Assembly (NCBI RefSeq): GCF_000471905.2
Contig: NW_006494789.1
Coordinates: forward strand, 5,121,344-5,185,343
Length of the DNA stretch: 64,000 nt
Source of the DNA: Amborella trichopoda
Lineage: Eukaryota > Streptophyta > Magnoliopsida > Amborellales > Amborellaceae
Reading direction: 5' to 3'
Shown: piece after piece, positions 49,501-62,104 of the stretch
Layout of the letters: every line of letters begins with the position of its first letter
Position numbering within the stretch: the first letter of the stretch is position 1
Notes under the pieces: model-generated
The model's input: only the letters and a program-made list of their open reading frames with translations
What the model was told of the DNA's origin: nothing
Databases searched by the model: none
Program-made: the position numbers and the translations under genes

Positions 49501-52500
49501 ACATCAAAATCTTGTTTTCCTTGTTTCCATAGCAATTTCATCAAATGACAACATGAATTGGTCATTTATACCCAGAAATATAAATTAGAGAAATCAAACA
49601 ACAACAGCGAAGGATCTCTTATAAACATATCTTTTTGCAATCACCACAGCATGGCAATAGCCTGGTTACGTACATCCATGGTAAATATATTATGCTAAAT
49701 TACAAGTGGTCCATCAAATATTAAAATCAATTTTCTGAGTTAATCAAGTAAAATATGTGGGTTTTGCATCAGGTACAAAGCATCAATGTATAAAATGATA
49801 AACCTGTGCAAATAAGTGCAAAATATGCATCATAAGATCAATGTTAAAGAACATGACACTCACATGAAAAAGTGATCTGCCAAACCATCCAGCAAATGTG
49901 CTTGGGTTTAATAGCCTGATTCCATACGATAGAATTAGTTCAGTATGGATGCAGTCGCAAAACAACTAGTATCATATGATTGGTACAACAATGTTTTGTT
50001 AAGTAACAGAAAAAAAATAATAATGTTGCTATATAATGAATTCAATGTATGGTAGACACAAAGCCTTAAAAATGGTCAGCCAACCTTCCCGCTTGGCAAT
50101 AATATAATATTTGTGCGTGTTGCATCACTGTTTTTTCATGAAGGTCTTTGTCAAGGACATTCATCAACACTGGTATACTAGTGTAGAAAACATTGTAAGC
50201 CATCAAGCTCACAGAGTTGAACAAGCTGGTTCCCGAGACACCTGAAATAAAAGAGAAACTGCATCCATGTTCTCCAATCAGCGATGGATGTAGTCGTCAC
50301 TCAAAATATGAAAGACAAATTAAAAAGAAAAATGTCATATTTTCCATGGCCACAATAGATGTCAAATGAAGCTCGAACAAAACACATAAGATAGAGAAAA
50401 GTAGCTTACAATATTTGGATAAAACAAACCAGCAACGACTTGTAGAAGGAATACTGGGACAGAAAAGCAGTGCGGTTATATGAATATCTCCCATGAACAA
50501 GTATCAATCTTTTGAGAAATCTAAATTCTGCAAAACAAAGAAAAACAAGTCACAGAGAAGTGAGAACCTCTACCATTTTATTCAATAAATAAGTTTTCTA
50601 GCTTTGTGCATGATATATTCAAATCGCAAATTAATTTCAAGGTAATCAGAACTGGGTGAAATCAGTGAAGCGACAACAGATTAGCACCCATGCCATTTCA
50701 TGTCTAGTTTAATTATTATATTATCGCAAAGATGTATGGTCAACAACTTAGAATCGGTTGCTTCAAATTAAAGCCAGATTTTTTTGGGGATAATGGAAGG
50801 AGTACTCAAGAGAAAACTAGCAGATGTGAAATTTGATAACTTACTCCCAATGCTATAATCAGCAGCTCTGGCTGCTTGTTGACCTTCTCTTCCACTAATA
50901 CCAACACCTATGTCAGCCATTTGTATCATTCGTACATCATTTCCACCATCTCCTATTGCAAGCGTCCTGTAGTCACATCTCTTTAAAAGTTCCACAAGCT
51001 GCAATGTATTTCAAAGGAAACATGAATAGAAACATTAAAAATAATATAACATACAAATATAATGCAATATAACGAGTCATAGGTTATCTGTAGGTAAATA
51101 GATAAGTAGCATCGTACGGCAAGAAGCGAAGGAGAGGAATTAAACTTGGAGCAGATCAGCAAACTGCCAACAAAAAGCTGGTATTCTAATCACTTTAAAC
51201 AGGCCGTTTTTTTTTTGGTAGATCAACCATTTAAAAAGGCTTTCTTCCAAAATAAGAAGAGATGCTCCCTAACAAGGAAATTGTGAAACCCATTAAGTTT
51301 CTGCATGGAAAGAGGTAAGTCTATCCTTATTTTTTCTTATATAGTATTTTCACCTCGCTGACTAGGAATTTTCTCAGTATTCTGTATCATTTTGAAAATT
51401 CAGCATATCCATTGTCTATTGAAGAGACCCAGGAAAAACTTGTTCCATATAAAGAATTGCAGTGGTTGGAAGGAAAAACAATGGGATCCTCAACAAATCA
51501 GCTTTGTGATTAAATAAAATTGAGGTTCAAGGGGATTTGTCGACTGGATTGTTAGGATAGGAGTGTCAACATCCTGCCCAAGGTTCAAAATTCAGATATA
51601 GTGCTCCACATGAGACACGGGGTGGTTACCATTACATACTAGAAAAGACCATAAAAATGGATATGGAAGGAAAACAAATTAGTTACTATAATTTTTTAAT
51701 AATGTTACTACACATATTATTTAAAATACTGGATACAAAGGTGTTATAAATGATATAACTTGCATTAAATTTTTTATCATCAGGAACGGGAAGTTTCTGT
51801 TACAACCATTATTTTCACTTTTTTGAAACCTTGATCATGTCAATGTGATTGGCTATAGAGCATTATTTTTACACAAAGTATTCCATGAATCATGGGGTGG
51901 TAAGTGTAAGCAATGTTTCAACTGGACTTTTCAATATATGCATTGCTATTGATTCCTTAGGCAGTTAAGAATGTGGCAAGAAAGAACCCTAGAGTATCAG
52001 CCTCATGCCGACCAGCCTAAACATCTGGGTTTAGTAAAGACAACTTCTTTTGTATGTAAGCATGTGCATGCGCTTGTGTTTTTGCCCACAAGAATGAGAA
52101 GAGAGATCCCACCAGCATACTTTATGGGTATAGTCAAGAGCCAATATAGATTTTAGAGGCCATTATCTACTGTGGGGATCAGATTCAGAGGACCGACTAG
52201 TCAAAGATTAGGGCCAGGGCCAGCCTGACCATCCAAGCAGAACATGGGCCATGTATGGTTTGCAAAGAAGGTCCTTCATGCCAGGCTGGGCCAGGTGTAA
52301 ATGTTGGACTTGGTAAATTTGCAGGGCAGGACCAAGCCTGGGTGGTGAGGCCCTACAGACCCTCATTTAAGTAATAATGCTTTATAAGTTTTTCTATTTT
52401 TCGTGGTTTAGGTGGTGGCTTCATTCATCACAACTTCCAAGCTATCAACCCCACATCCCAGCTCTGTCATGCTGGCCGATCCAAAAGAAGCTCTTTTCGA

Positions 52501-55500
52501 AAACAAGCGTTACCAGACATTGGCTCAAGCATGAGAATGACAAGCCGGTCCAGGCCCAGCTAGCACCTTGAGTGAATGAGCCTGGTCTGAGGCACTTGGG
52601 TCATGAGCCAAGTAGAGGATCCACCTCAGCCTGGCGCAGACCGGGTCCATTGCAACCCTTGCCAAGATTGTGCACTTTTATCACTATGGGTTGACTCAAC
52701 ATCATCAATTCACTTTACTGGCAGGAGATCTCAACCTTGCTTTCAAAACCAAAGCAAAGTAACATCCAAAATGACATAGGGCCCACTTTGGCGCTCTTCA
52801 GTAGAATTCATTAAAAGCTTACATACCTCTAGTTGAAAACATTTTCTATGTAATTTTCAATTTTGTCTTTTTTATTGTTTAAAAGAGCATCTAAAGACTT
52901 CCCTTAAGTCATTCAAGCACTAAACTTGTCTACCCCAGCAAAACCAAATCGGGCTCTGAAATAGCATGGACAACATCAGTTGAGAAAGAAAGATAGGTGA
53001 TGACATTGAGGAAACAGATTCACAGTCCAATGTCTAAATAAGGTGATGCCTTATGTATTCCAAATTCTGCATAGAATGGCAGGTATCTTGGAAACAGGCT
53101 ATGTTCCGTGAAATTTTTGACATCCATGACTTCCCCTCAGGAATAGAGAGAATCAAAAGATCATTTATATTGGTGGGATGTAAGGCTTGTCTTTGTGTAG
53201 GATAAATTTAGTAAAAGAGATCATTTGTTCTTGTCCAATTCAAAGAAAACCATGTAAAAGAAAACGATAACTAAATGGCAGTAGACACCAACAAAAATCG
53301 ATAATCTAAACCTGAGCTTTCTGTGATGGAGTAACACGGCAACAAATAGCTGTCCTTGACAATAGAGCTAATTGTGTAAAGGCCTCACGATGATGCTTAA
53401 GAGTCATTTCAAGAGCCCAACCATCGACGACAAATGCAACATCCTGTTCAAATACCAGCAGCAGAAACAACATTTAGATACATGTATACAGCAATGCATC
53501 TTTATAAGAGTGCTAGAAATAGACACAAGCACATTTACAGTTTCTAGTTTTGAATAGATTTCAAACATTAAATCATAGTCAGAAAGTAAGAAAAGTAAAT
53601 TGACACACCATTGAAGAATTTATGCATGCATCTGATAAGACTACGAAAAGAATGCCGTCCAAGCACATGATACAACTTCAAACTTGAATTGCTTCAACCC
53701 TTATGGAATAACCAAATTCTATCATCAGCACAAGCTAATATTGGAGTTCTATGAATTAAGTAAAGTTTGAATCCCCTGCTTGTCGAGGGCGTCCCTAAGA
53801 ACATTATTATCTGGATCTCCAAGTTGACTCCCTGCCCTTGGAAGCTTGAGCCCATTTTTTACTAAATTTTTTACATTACTAGCTCGATGACGGTTACATT
53901 CAAGCATGTGTGGAGAGAAGTGAAATCTATGCTGATGCTCTTGCACAAACGGAGCTGATTCCCAAATTCTTGCTATCTCACCCTCTTTACCATCATAGTG
54001 AGGCTGGCGTCCACAAGTAAAGGGCATTTTGTATTCTCCTTGCTCTTGAAGGTTTTGTAACTTGCATATTTTTCATATTTTCTTAAGAGGACATTCTCTT
54101 GTAAATAAAACAGTAGCAATCAATAGAGTGAAAGCAGGGATAGCTAAATGTAAATTTCAGGAAAAAGAACCAATTCCATGCAGGGGGATTGACTCATCCA
54201 GTTCCCATTGAAATAGGATCTACACAAGCAAAAGCACTTTCCATTCATAGATTATCAAGGGCATCCCAAAAAAGTGTGAGTCGAAATATGGCTTTCAAAT
54301 TAAGTTCCGAATTAGTGTATGCTGCCAAAGGGAACAGCAATGTCATATACAAAAAGGAAGAGACTCTAGAATGGCAAGGCCATTAGAGACCTTGCATATT
54401 TTCGTTAATCCGTGAATATAAATATATATAGATTGACAGATTGGTTCGAATGGGTTTAGTCAAAGAAGATTTATCCTGTCCAGCCACATTCATTAACCAC
54501 CAGAAAGGATGTTCTACCTAGTGAGCTAAACAATTCCGATTCTTGTTCTCATACATTTGTAGCCCCAGTGTCATAGTTTCCATGTGAATGTCCCCTGAGA
54601 TAAAGTGTCATAGCTCAGAAAGGTTCCAATATCCAGATTCAATGGCAACTTAAAAGATCTCAATCCAAGAAGTTGATCTGAACATCCAGATTTCAGTTTT
54701 TTTTCTAATTAGAAACGGCCTATCAAATTTTTTATTCTCATTTCGCTTTGGCTAAAGAAAACAAGCATACAACAGAAAAGCTGATCAACAACAGAAAAGC
54801 TGATCAACATAGAGCTGGCTGTCCAACATATAGCTCGGGGTGCTTTTAGCCAGGAAGCCAGTCTCTAGTTTGCAGGTGGTAGCTTGTGAGCGCAAGGGCC
54901 AAATCCTCAACATGACCAGTGCGCATGTACATATAATAGCCGCATTATTGGTAGTTCATGTCCCGCATTTTAAAATACTAGGCAAGACGGTGAAGTCCAC
55001 TACATTCCATAGAGTCCAACTCCACTATGGAACATGCCAATTCTATTGGCCATTGTCATCTAAGTAGAGCCTGCTCTAATGGCCTCTTCTATCCAAGTAG
55101 AGCTCAACACTCACATGGCCTCTTTCATCCATGGAGCCTGCAAATATGGCCTCTTTCATATACAAAGCCTGGCATTCATGCAGAAAAATCTCACAAAGAG
55201 TCCATTCACATGGCTTATTTCATCCATAGAGAACCACACTCCTGAGAGTATAAAATATAAGTACTCATACACATGGGAATGTCTGATAGCTAAATACCAA
55301 AGACCAAGTGGTGAGACCTTTAAAGCCCACAAACTTGAACTTAATTTTTATGGCCTCTTTCATCGACAGAGCCTGCAAATATGGCCTCTTTCATATACAA
55401 AGCGTGGCATTCATGCAGAAAAATCTCACAAAGAGTGCATTCACATGGCTTATTTCATCCATAGATGACCACACTCCCAGAAGCATAAAACATAAGTACT

Positions 55501-57677
55501 CATACACATGGGAATATCTGATAGGTAAATACCAAAGACCAAGTGGTGAGACCTTTAAAGTCCACAAAACAAACAACAGACTTGATCTTAATTTTTATGT
55601 GAAAAGATTCCCCAAAGTATGAAAACAACAACAAGATCACCTGCACTTCACATTGTAGAACTTGTTACTCCACACTAATGAGAATGTACTAATCACAACG
55701 TCCGTTCCCTTCCTCAAGAACGCACTAATCAACAAATGTATAGGTGCATAAAGCACATGTGTGAGTATGTTAGTGGTAAGAGTGAAGAACAATCAATATT
55801 TAGAAGGAAGTTGACAAAGCGCAACTAAAGAATGAGGTTTGCAAGTAGCCACTGGGCATGATCAAGGTTCTACAATGGAAGTCCGACCGTATGTCTCAAG
55901 GTTCCAATCTTATGCTAGGAGTTTACAAACACCAGAGACCAGACCTCCTCAAACTACATTTTTTATTTTTGTAGTTTCTTACATCAGATGTTGAACTTTT
56001 GCTCATAGACGTAGGAAGCTTGGTGGAGGGTGCCAATCCTGCCATAAAATCTCACTCCGGAGATCCTGGAGCCAGAGCCAGAGCCCGAGCCCGAGCCTGA
56101 GCCCGAGCAGCACCCGCTCCCCCACAAAGTGGGCTCGATCCCTAACTAAGAGGGACCTTGATTGCTTTGAAAGAGGCATTGAGATCCCACTGAAAATGAG
56201 GGGCAATCATGGTTTCAAGGAATCTTGTTCCAAAGGGAAGCTTCAGAAGTTCTTGAATTTTGAGCACAATGTCTTTGGCTTTTGTGCTATTTGTTTACTT
56301 TTTGACAATTTTCTAAGGTATGCCTATGGAAGATTTCTGTTTTTCGTTTTCATGGTCTTGGGTTGTATAAATGGTTCAAAACTAGAGAATTGAATAGGAA
56401 ACTCCTGAGTCTAAAAGAGTACAGTCGTCAGGGTCGTGCAGAACCCCGAGGTTCTCACTATAGTGAATGGCCCTGTCTCGTCCGGTTAGACTCAAGCACT
56501 TCCTAAGTTTGACTCATATCATGGCCCCCATCTCATTTTCCTAAAACTTTTATGGGACTTTCAAGCTATAGAATACTACTCATTGTGCATGTGCAGATAA
56601 AGCTAAAAACTGGATTATACATTTCTCAATTTTTTAAATCACTTCAAAAAATAATATATCAAGCTGCTCTAAGGCCTGCTTCTTGAACTATGCTTTTGCT
56701 TCAAGAAATCAAAACTTTATCTCTCAATGGGTTGACTTTTGAACTACTTGCCAAAATCTTTTTTGTATTCCTTGTTGAATATACGGCCAAAACTTAGAAG
56801 AGCACCATTCTACACTATCATGAAAAGCCAAGGAGCTAAGGAAACTCGAATGAGCATATGCAAACTTATCCTGAGAGTAGCGAGCTGACTTTGGAGACTT
56901 CTAAGCTGCTGGCAATACAACAAAAGGTAGGAGGATAAACCCCACAACAGTATTCTTTCTTTCTGTCTTTTTTTTCCCTTTTTTTTGGGGGGGGGGGGAT
57001 GGGGGATGGGTTGGAGGGGGGCTACATCTGCAGTTGCAAATCAATGACATCTAAACTAAGATTTTCAGCATACAATAAAGGCTATGTTGCATCTTTATGT
57101 CACGTTGTGTCCACCTGACTGAATTAATGAAATGAACGATGTGACTCAAATTGTTTCCATTGGAAGTTACAATATGACCGATCAAAAGGAAAAAATGATG
57201 TGGGTGCATAACATCTTCTTCTCCAACTTTTCATAACATAATTTTCAGATCAACAATCACATTTCCACCCTCTCAAATGGGTTATGCCCCCCATTTTTTC
57301 ATAAAATTTGCTAATATTCTCAGGTTAATCGTCGTTTCATAATCAGTATAAAAGCAAAGAAATCATTGGAGAAAGATAAAGAAGCAGTTCATGAATGACT
57401 TTCTGTAATTAACTATCAACAGTTCTTCATTGCGATGTTATGTTTTCCTCTTTGAAAACAGATTGGCAAAAAAGCAAATCCAAGTACGTTTTGGTAAAGG
57501 TAGTTCCGCAAAACAAGTCTATTGGTTTCTACCAAAAATTTAGAAAATATGCAGTTTAGTGACACTGTACCTTTGGCTCTGAAGTAGTAATCCGCATCGT
57601 AAGTAGAACCCTTTCTAAGCTTCTTGAGACTTCTTCTTCAGTTTTCCCATGAATCAGTAAAAGTTGACCTTTTGGCT
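46506..57677 (-). CDS. ALA2: P4-type phospholipid-transporting ATPase, ALA2-like (last nine exons)
   Basis: C-terminal half of a lipid flippase that moves phospholipids to the cytosolic leaflet. Exons (minus): 57571-57677, 53312-53443, 50845-50998, 50410-50527, 50085-50258, 49864-49915, 47940-48067, 47333-47483, 46506-46844. All introns are GT/AG; phases join without a break, giving about 451 residues. The first two exons ([26 protein letters not shown]) belong to the end of the cytosolic domain. The third has [13 protein letters not shown], the hinge motif coordinating Mg, then [12 protein letters not shown]. Later exons give the C-terminal membrane segments ([54 protein letters not shown]). 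The tail has EPLLSDSP, a dileucine-like signal. The DKTGT phosphorylation site and N-terminus must lie beyond 64000. Near-collinear with Arabidopsis ALA2 from memory. Introns are long and TE-filled, but exons look intact, so probably functional; ALA2-type flippases act in endomembranes with ALIS subunits. Confidence 0.95.
47007..47112. repeat. 53-bp tandem duplication in the last intron
   Basis: Two adjacent copies starting ACTAAGGTTTATACTTTAGG and ending GGGCTCTAACCA, with a few differences. Lies between the final two exons of the flippase gene. Confidence 0.9.
47871..47928. repeat. Perfect 29-bp tandem duplication next to a splice donor
   Basis: Two identical copies of a unit beginning AAACATATTTTCTCACATC, starting 12 bases into the intron that follows the exon ending at 47940. 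Confidence 0.9.
48485..48859. mobile_element. MITE with 32-bp inverted ends
   Basis: The left end GTTTGTATAGAGCCGAGG and the right end (other strand GTTTATATAGAGCCGAGG) continue to CTCTAAACAATCAA on both sides. 375 bp, noncoding, in a flippase intron. No clear duplication flanks it, but TTCTTTAT lies just left at 48471-48478 and again on its right. Confidence 0.7.
48874..49236. mobile_element. Mutator-like MITE with arms of about 150 bp
   Basis: The terminal inverted repeats start GGGTTATGTTAGGGTGC, and the arms match for roughly 150 bp with scattered changes, leaving a short centre. It is flanked by the perfect 9-bp duplication TTCTTTATA (48865-48873 and 49237-49245), as for Mutator-like elements. 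Noncoding; sits in the intron between the exons at 47940-48067 and 49864-49915. Confidence 0.9.
53749..54027 (-). other. Unidentified 92-codon ORF in a flippase intron
   Basis: Non-low-complexity ORF on the gene's strand, beginning [16 protein letters not shown] and containing [19 protein letters not shown] do not recognise it. It is not part of the P4-ATPase: the flanking exons join in phase without it. It may be a retrocopy fragment of another host gene or a chance frame. Confidence 0.3.
54183..54417 (+). pseudogene. rps7: Nuclear plastid-DNA insertion: 3' part of rps7
   Basis: Reads as the C-terminal half of plastid ribosomal protein S7: [16 protein letters not shown] and [17 protein letters not shown] correspond to [16 protein letters not shown] and [17 protein letters not shown]. 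The match continues past the reading frame into the plastid 3' sequence (CATATTTTCGTTAATCCGTG). Several substitutions and a lost frame near the end show decay in the nucleus. It lies in the intron between exons 53312-53443 and 57571-57677, antisense to the host gene. Confidence 0.88.
55115..55605. repeat. 235-bp tandem duplication in a flippase intron
   Basis: Two copies starting ATGGCCTCTTTCATC at 55115 and 55350, with shared blocks CAGAAAAATCTCACAAAGAG and CCAAAGACCAAGTGGTGAG. They differ at a few percent of positions. A partial third start (GGCCTCTTCTATCCAAGTAG) lies at 55081. Confidence 0.88.
56950..57020. repeat. Pyrimidine tract joined to a G-run tract
   Basis: TTTCTTTCTG and T8CCC runs pass directly into a run of G and GGGGGATGGG repeats. 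Simple sequence in an intron. Confidence 0.8.
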
Positions 57678-58268
57678 CTGTTGAAGGAAGTTAAAAACCC
57701 AGTAATGTACCACATTGTATGACCACTATGCACATAAAAGGTAAAAAAAGGGAAATATCACATACTTCCTGAAAAACGATTAATGATCATACAATTGTCC
57801 AATGACACGTCCAAAGAAAAACTAATAAGGAATCGAGAAACCATAACATAGTAAAGTTGAAAGAAATCTGCGATTCCCAACATTCAACAAAACTGGACTC
57901 CTATAGGATTGAACAAAATTCCAAGTCATGCATTGAGAACACTTCATCAGAACGTTAAGCACACAAGACACAATCCATTAATATATATAAAGAATATAGA
58001 TTTCAGATTATATATAGTACATTTTGTATTATGTATCCATGTGTGCAGCATGTTTTGTACCCTTAAAACAGTTGTGTATTATATATGCTGCCACAACGAC
58101 AACCAATTCAGTTACTAGTTAGTGGATTCATAATTGTGTTTATATATCTATATATATAGGGCGAATACAATGAAATGGTTTTACATAATATAATACAATC
58201 GCCAATTCAAAAAACATGTTAGGGCATTTCCAAGTCCCCAACTTATTCACGCGCACTCTCTTAACCTC
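57678..58268. other. Intron sequence upstream of the first visible exon
   Basis: AT-rich, with no exon-like frame. The preceding flippase exon, which should encode the TGDK...NTAIQIA motif, is not found here or anywhere up to 64000. At 58212-58268 it contains one copy of a 57-bp unit that recurs after the L1. Confidence 0.55.
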
Positions 58269-58280
58269 AATGATCAATCT

Positions 58281-60981
58281 GATTCCTAAAGTGGATGCAC
58301 CTAGGGTGATGAAAGACTTTCGACCTATAGGGTTGTGTAATGTCTTCTACAAAATCATCAGCAAAATAATTTCTAATCGCCTACGAGTTGTTCTTGCTAA
58401 TTTTATTGACCCTAAGCAGGCTGCTTTTTTTAAAGGTAGGCTTAACACTGATAATATTCTCACGGCAAACGAACTTATGTCTCTTTGCTATAGAAACTCA
58501 GATCGGCCTAAAATGTGTCTGCAAATCGATTTGAGCAGTGCATATGACAGAGTATCCTGGGATTTTATAGTGGGTACGATGCATGCTTTGGGTTTTCCTG
58601 ACTTATTTGTTTCTTGGGTTCACTTGTGTATTTCCACCACTTCTTTCTCTGTCCTGAGGAATGACTCGCCCAAAGGTTTTTTTAAAGGTAAGAGAGGCTT
58701 GAGGCAAGGGGACCCTCTATCTCCTTATCTTTTTTTGTTGGTCATGGATTTTTTTAGCAGACAGCTTGATTGTGTTATGTTGCAAGGCATGGTTCCCAGA
58801 GGGTTTCCTTCAAGGTATGACTATGGGGTCTCTAATCTCTTTTATATTGATGATGTGCTTATTTTCTGTGAGGTATCCATCTCCACTGCCACAGCTATGC
58901 GTGAACTTATTAATAAGTTTGAGAGGAGCACGAGTCAGATTCTGAACTCATCTAAAAGCAAGGTCTTTTTCTTTAGTGCACCACGGGGGGGATGGGGAAG
59001 AATTTTGAGGGAGTTAAAGTTTGTTGATGGGTTATTTCGTGGAAATCTGAGGCACAGTTATTGTCATAGTCTGGTGGGCAAGGTGTTCGGTTCGGGTATT
59101 GGCAGCCTTTATGCCTATCATATGCCGGTCGACTTTAGTTGCTTAAGTCTATAATAGGGGCATCATCGGTTTTCTGGTTATTATCCTTTATTCTTCCGAA
59201 GAGAACACGTAATATGATAGAGAGACTACAGAGAAACTTCTTATGGGCCGGGGAAGTAGAAAAAAAAGGTGCTCATCTTATAAAATGGAAAACGGTGTGT
59301 CTCCCTATGGCTGAAGGAGGTCTTGGGGTAAGAGATATGGAGGATTTCAATATCGCAGGAATGATGAAGCTAGCATGGAGGATTTTGGAAAACCCATCCT
59401 CGTTGTTGGCACAGTACTTCAAACATCGATATTTTGGAAATTCCTCTATTTGGGAAGCTGAAGGCAGAAGAGGATGTTCTCATTCATGGAAGGGGATTTA
59501 GTTGGCTTATTTCATTTGAGAGGTAAGGTACAATGGAATATTGGAAATGGTCAATTGGTGGATTTCTGGATGGACCCATGGCTAGCAGGTAAGCCACTTT
59601 CAGACCTCCACGATGTTAACATTCAGGAGTATATGGGGGCTGCTGTAGGGAGGAGGGTGTCTGACCTTATAAGAGTTCCTAAAGCTTGGGTTCTGCGGCA
59701 TCCCGCATCTAATTCTTTGAGGAATATATGGAGAGAGGTTGAGAATTATACTCTTCCTCTACAGCCCAAGAAGGATTCACTGATCTGGATTCATTCCGTT
59801 GATGGATTATTCTTTATTAAAAAGGCATGGGATTTTATTAGGCATCAAGGTTCATCACAGCCTATCTTCCGTGCACTTTGGTCCTCCAAATGCTACCCAA
59901 GGGCGAAATGGTTTTCATGGTTGGCCTTGCATAATCGATTACCCGCTTCATTCTTACTACAGCAGCGAGGCATGCAACTGGATTCTTTATGTCCCTTTTG
60001 TAGTAACCATGATGACAATCTTTTTCATCTATTATTCCAATGTGCCTTTGCGCAGGGTGTCTGGATATCACTCGCTTGGAGATGTGGAAAAAGGTTTGTC
60101 CTTGGTACCTCTGTCCCTGATTTACTTAGATAGTGGTTGCTTTTCAAGTTTAAATCACATGGACTTCGTAATATTTGATCTTCCATCTATTTTACTGCTA
60201 TTTGGTTTTTATGGGAGGAGCGCAACAGAAGAATTTTTGAGTCAAGACCTACCAGGAGAGAGCCTATTGTGAAAAGAATTATCATGCATGTTCAGACACT
60301 AGCAGAGGTTAAGAAGTGGTCTTTCCATTTATCAGAAAAGGCCATCATTGGTAACCTTCAGATAACTTGGCAGCAGCAGAGGGCTGAGCCTTTTACTTTG
60401 GTAGCGTGGTCTTTTCCTGAGACTCATTATTACAAACTCAATATTGATGGTGCTCCCTTGAGAAATCCAGGTTTAGCAGGTGGTGGTGGAGTTATCAGGA
60501 ACAGTGTGGGAGGTTTTATTGCTGCTTTTACAAAGCATTTTGGTTTTGCTTCTAATAACCATGCAGAATTCTTGGCTTTTGAGGAAGAAGTTCAATTGGT
60601 TATTTAAAGTAATTGCTTTCCAATCCAGATTGAAGTGACTCGGCCTTGCTTGTGAGCGTCATTCAGAATCGATGCAATGCTCCATGGAAACTTAAGACGT
60701 TTGTTGACAATTGTTGCACCAGACTGTCTTCTCATCGATGGTCCATCACACATGTCTTTCGTGAGGCTAACATGGTTGTTGATGCCCTAGCTCAGAGGGC
60801 AGCTGCTAGCCCTGGTGCTACTGTGTGGCACCATAGACCACCACATTTTCTTTCCTCTCTTTTATTTCATGATCTGGCACAATTGCCCTACCATAGGGTT
60901 GTATCTTAATTGTTTTTCTCTGCTTTTTTATTAATGAAAAATGGGTAGGGGGCCTTCTCCCCCACTGACTTACCCAAAAAA
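58281..60981 (+). mobile_element. 5'-truncated L1-type LINE (RT, zf-RVT, RNase H)
   Basis: Begins inside the RT domain (LIPKVDAPRVMKDFRPIGLC) and ends in a short A run. Flanked by a 12-bp duplication AATGATCAATCT (58269-58280, 60982-60993). Readable parts: RT with IDLSSAYDRVSWDF near 58530, GLRQGDPLSPYLF near 58700 and the FYIDDVLIF box near 58840 (usual YADD/FADD); linker with RNFLWAGE near 59235; zf-RVT region near 59790-60070 (FSWLALHNRLP, CPFCSN.DDNLFHLLFQC); RNase H near 60430-60830 (NIDGAP, NNHAEF, HVFREANMVVDALAQ). Reading changes frame near 59020-59160, 59480, 60130-60270 and 60605, so it is dead. The long open RT frame suggests moderate age. It sits antisense to, and upstream of, the visible flippase exons, probably in an intron. 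Confidence 0.92.
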
Positions 60982-61087
60982 AATGATCAATCTCAAACAG
61001 AAACCCCAACTTATTCACGTGCAGTCTCTTAACCTCAATGATCAAACTCAAACATGTTAGGGCATTTCCAAGACCCCCAACTTATTC
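60982..61087. repeat. Second copy of the 57-bp unit flanking the L1
   Basis: CCCCAACTTATTCACGTGCA, TCTCTTAACCTCAATGATCA and AAACATGTTAGGGCATTTCC match the left flank at 58212-58268. Before the L1 arrived this was a short tandem repeat. Confidence 0.8.
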
Positions 61088-61638
61088 TAGGATTTACACC
61101 CCAGAAAAGACCCAAATGAATCTTGCTCCAACATGAATGCAAGCTCTCCATTTGGTGGGCATTCCGATCTAGGTTATTCAGAACTCAAAATCAACTTTTT
61201 TTTTTTCCTTTGTAAAATGGTTTATCTCATGATGATAAGGCCACCTACAAAATTTGGGGTAAAAAAAAACCCCCTCAAAGACAGTGTGATCCCTGTCAAA
61301 TGGAATCCTACATTCATTGCATTAACAAAGAACAACTTTTGTGAGTAGCTTCAAGTTTTTAACTTTTTGAGAATGTTAATAACCATGAGAGGAGTTCATG
61401 TTAATATTTGCGTTCAACAAAATGCCCCTAACATCACGTTTGCAGCAAGTTTCATTATATTATTATGGAAACATTACATGAAATCACTTCACAAAAGAAC
61501 ACACACACACAACGTACAAAAAAATGGTAAAATTTAGCATGAACCGCTTAAAAATTATTTAATTTCATAATAGCGCACCCCCCCCTAATTTTTCTTGTAG
61601 CACGGCATTAATTTTGGTTAAGTATGTATCATCCACCC

Positions 61639-62104
61639 TGAAGTTGAAGGGTAAGTTCTATAGGACAACTGTGAGACCAGCTTTGCTTTATGGGGCAGAA
61701 TGTTGGGTGGACAAAAAACAATATACCTACAAAATGAGTGTAGTGGAGATGAGGATGTTGAGATGGATGAGTGGCATGGCAAGAAGGGATAGAATCCAAA
61801 ATGAATCCATTCGGTAAAGTTTTGGTGTGGCACCAATTGGCGATATGATAAGAGAGAGTAAACTTAGGTAAGAAGACCATGTGTGACGTCGACATAGTAC
61901 AGCACCTGTTAGGAGGTACGAGTTAGTTCAAGTGGAAAGATTGAAAAGGGTAAGGGATTGGGCCCAAAAAGACATGGTTGGAAGTAGTCTGGAAAGATAT
62001 GGGGACTTATGGCCTCACTGAGGGTATGTCCTTAAATAGAGCAGAATGGCAGATCAGGATTCGTGTAGCCGACCCCAATTAATTGGGAAAAGGCTATGAT
62101 AATG
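61639..62104 (+). mobile_element. 5'-truncated RTE-clade LINE copy, 466 bp
   Basis: The C-terminal RT-side sequence (GKFYRTTVRPALLYGAECW, VVEMRMLRWMSGMARRDRI) is typical of plant RTE elements, followed by the family's 3' end GGCTATGATAATG. Flanked by a perfect 15-bp duplication ATGTATCATCCACCC (61624-61638 and 62105-62119). Homologous to the fragment at 1700-2625. One stop interrupts the frame at 61815. Confidence 0.92.

Noticed and set aside
52180-52660. A possible GC-rich mobile element with GGGCCAGGCCAGGC-like phrases
   Set aside because: I could find no inverted ends, target duplication or coding part to support a call.
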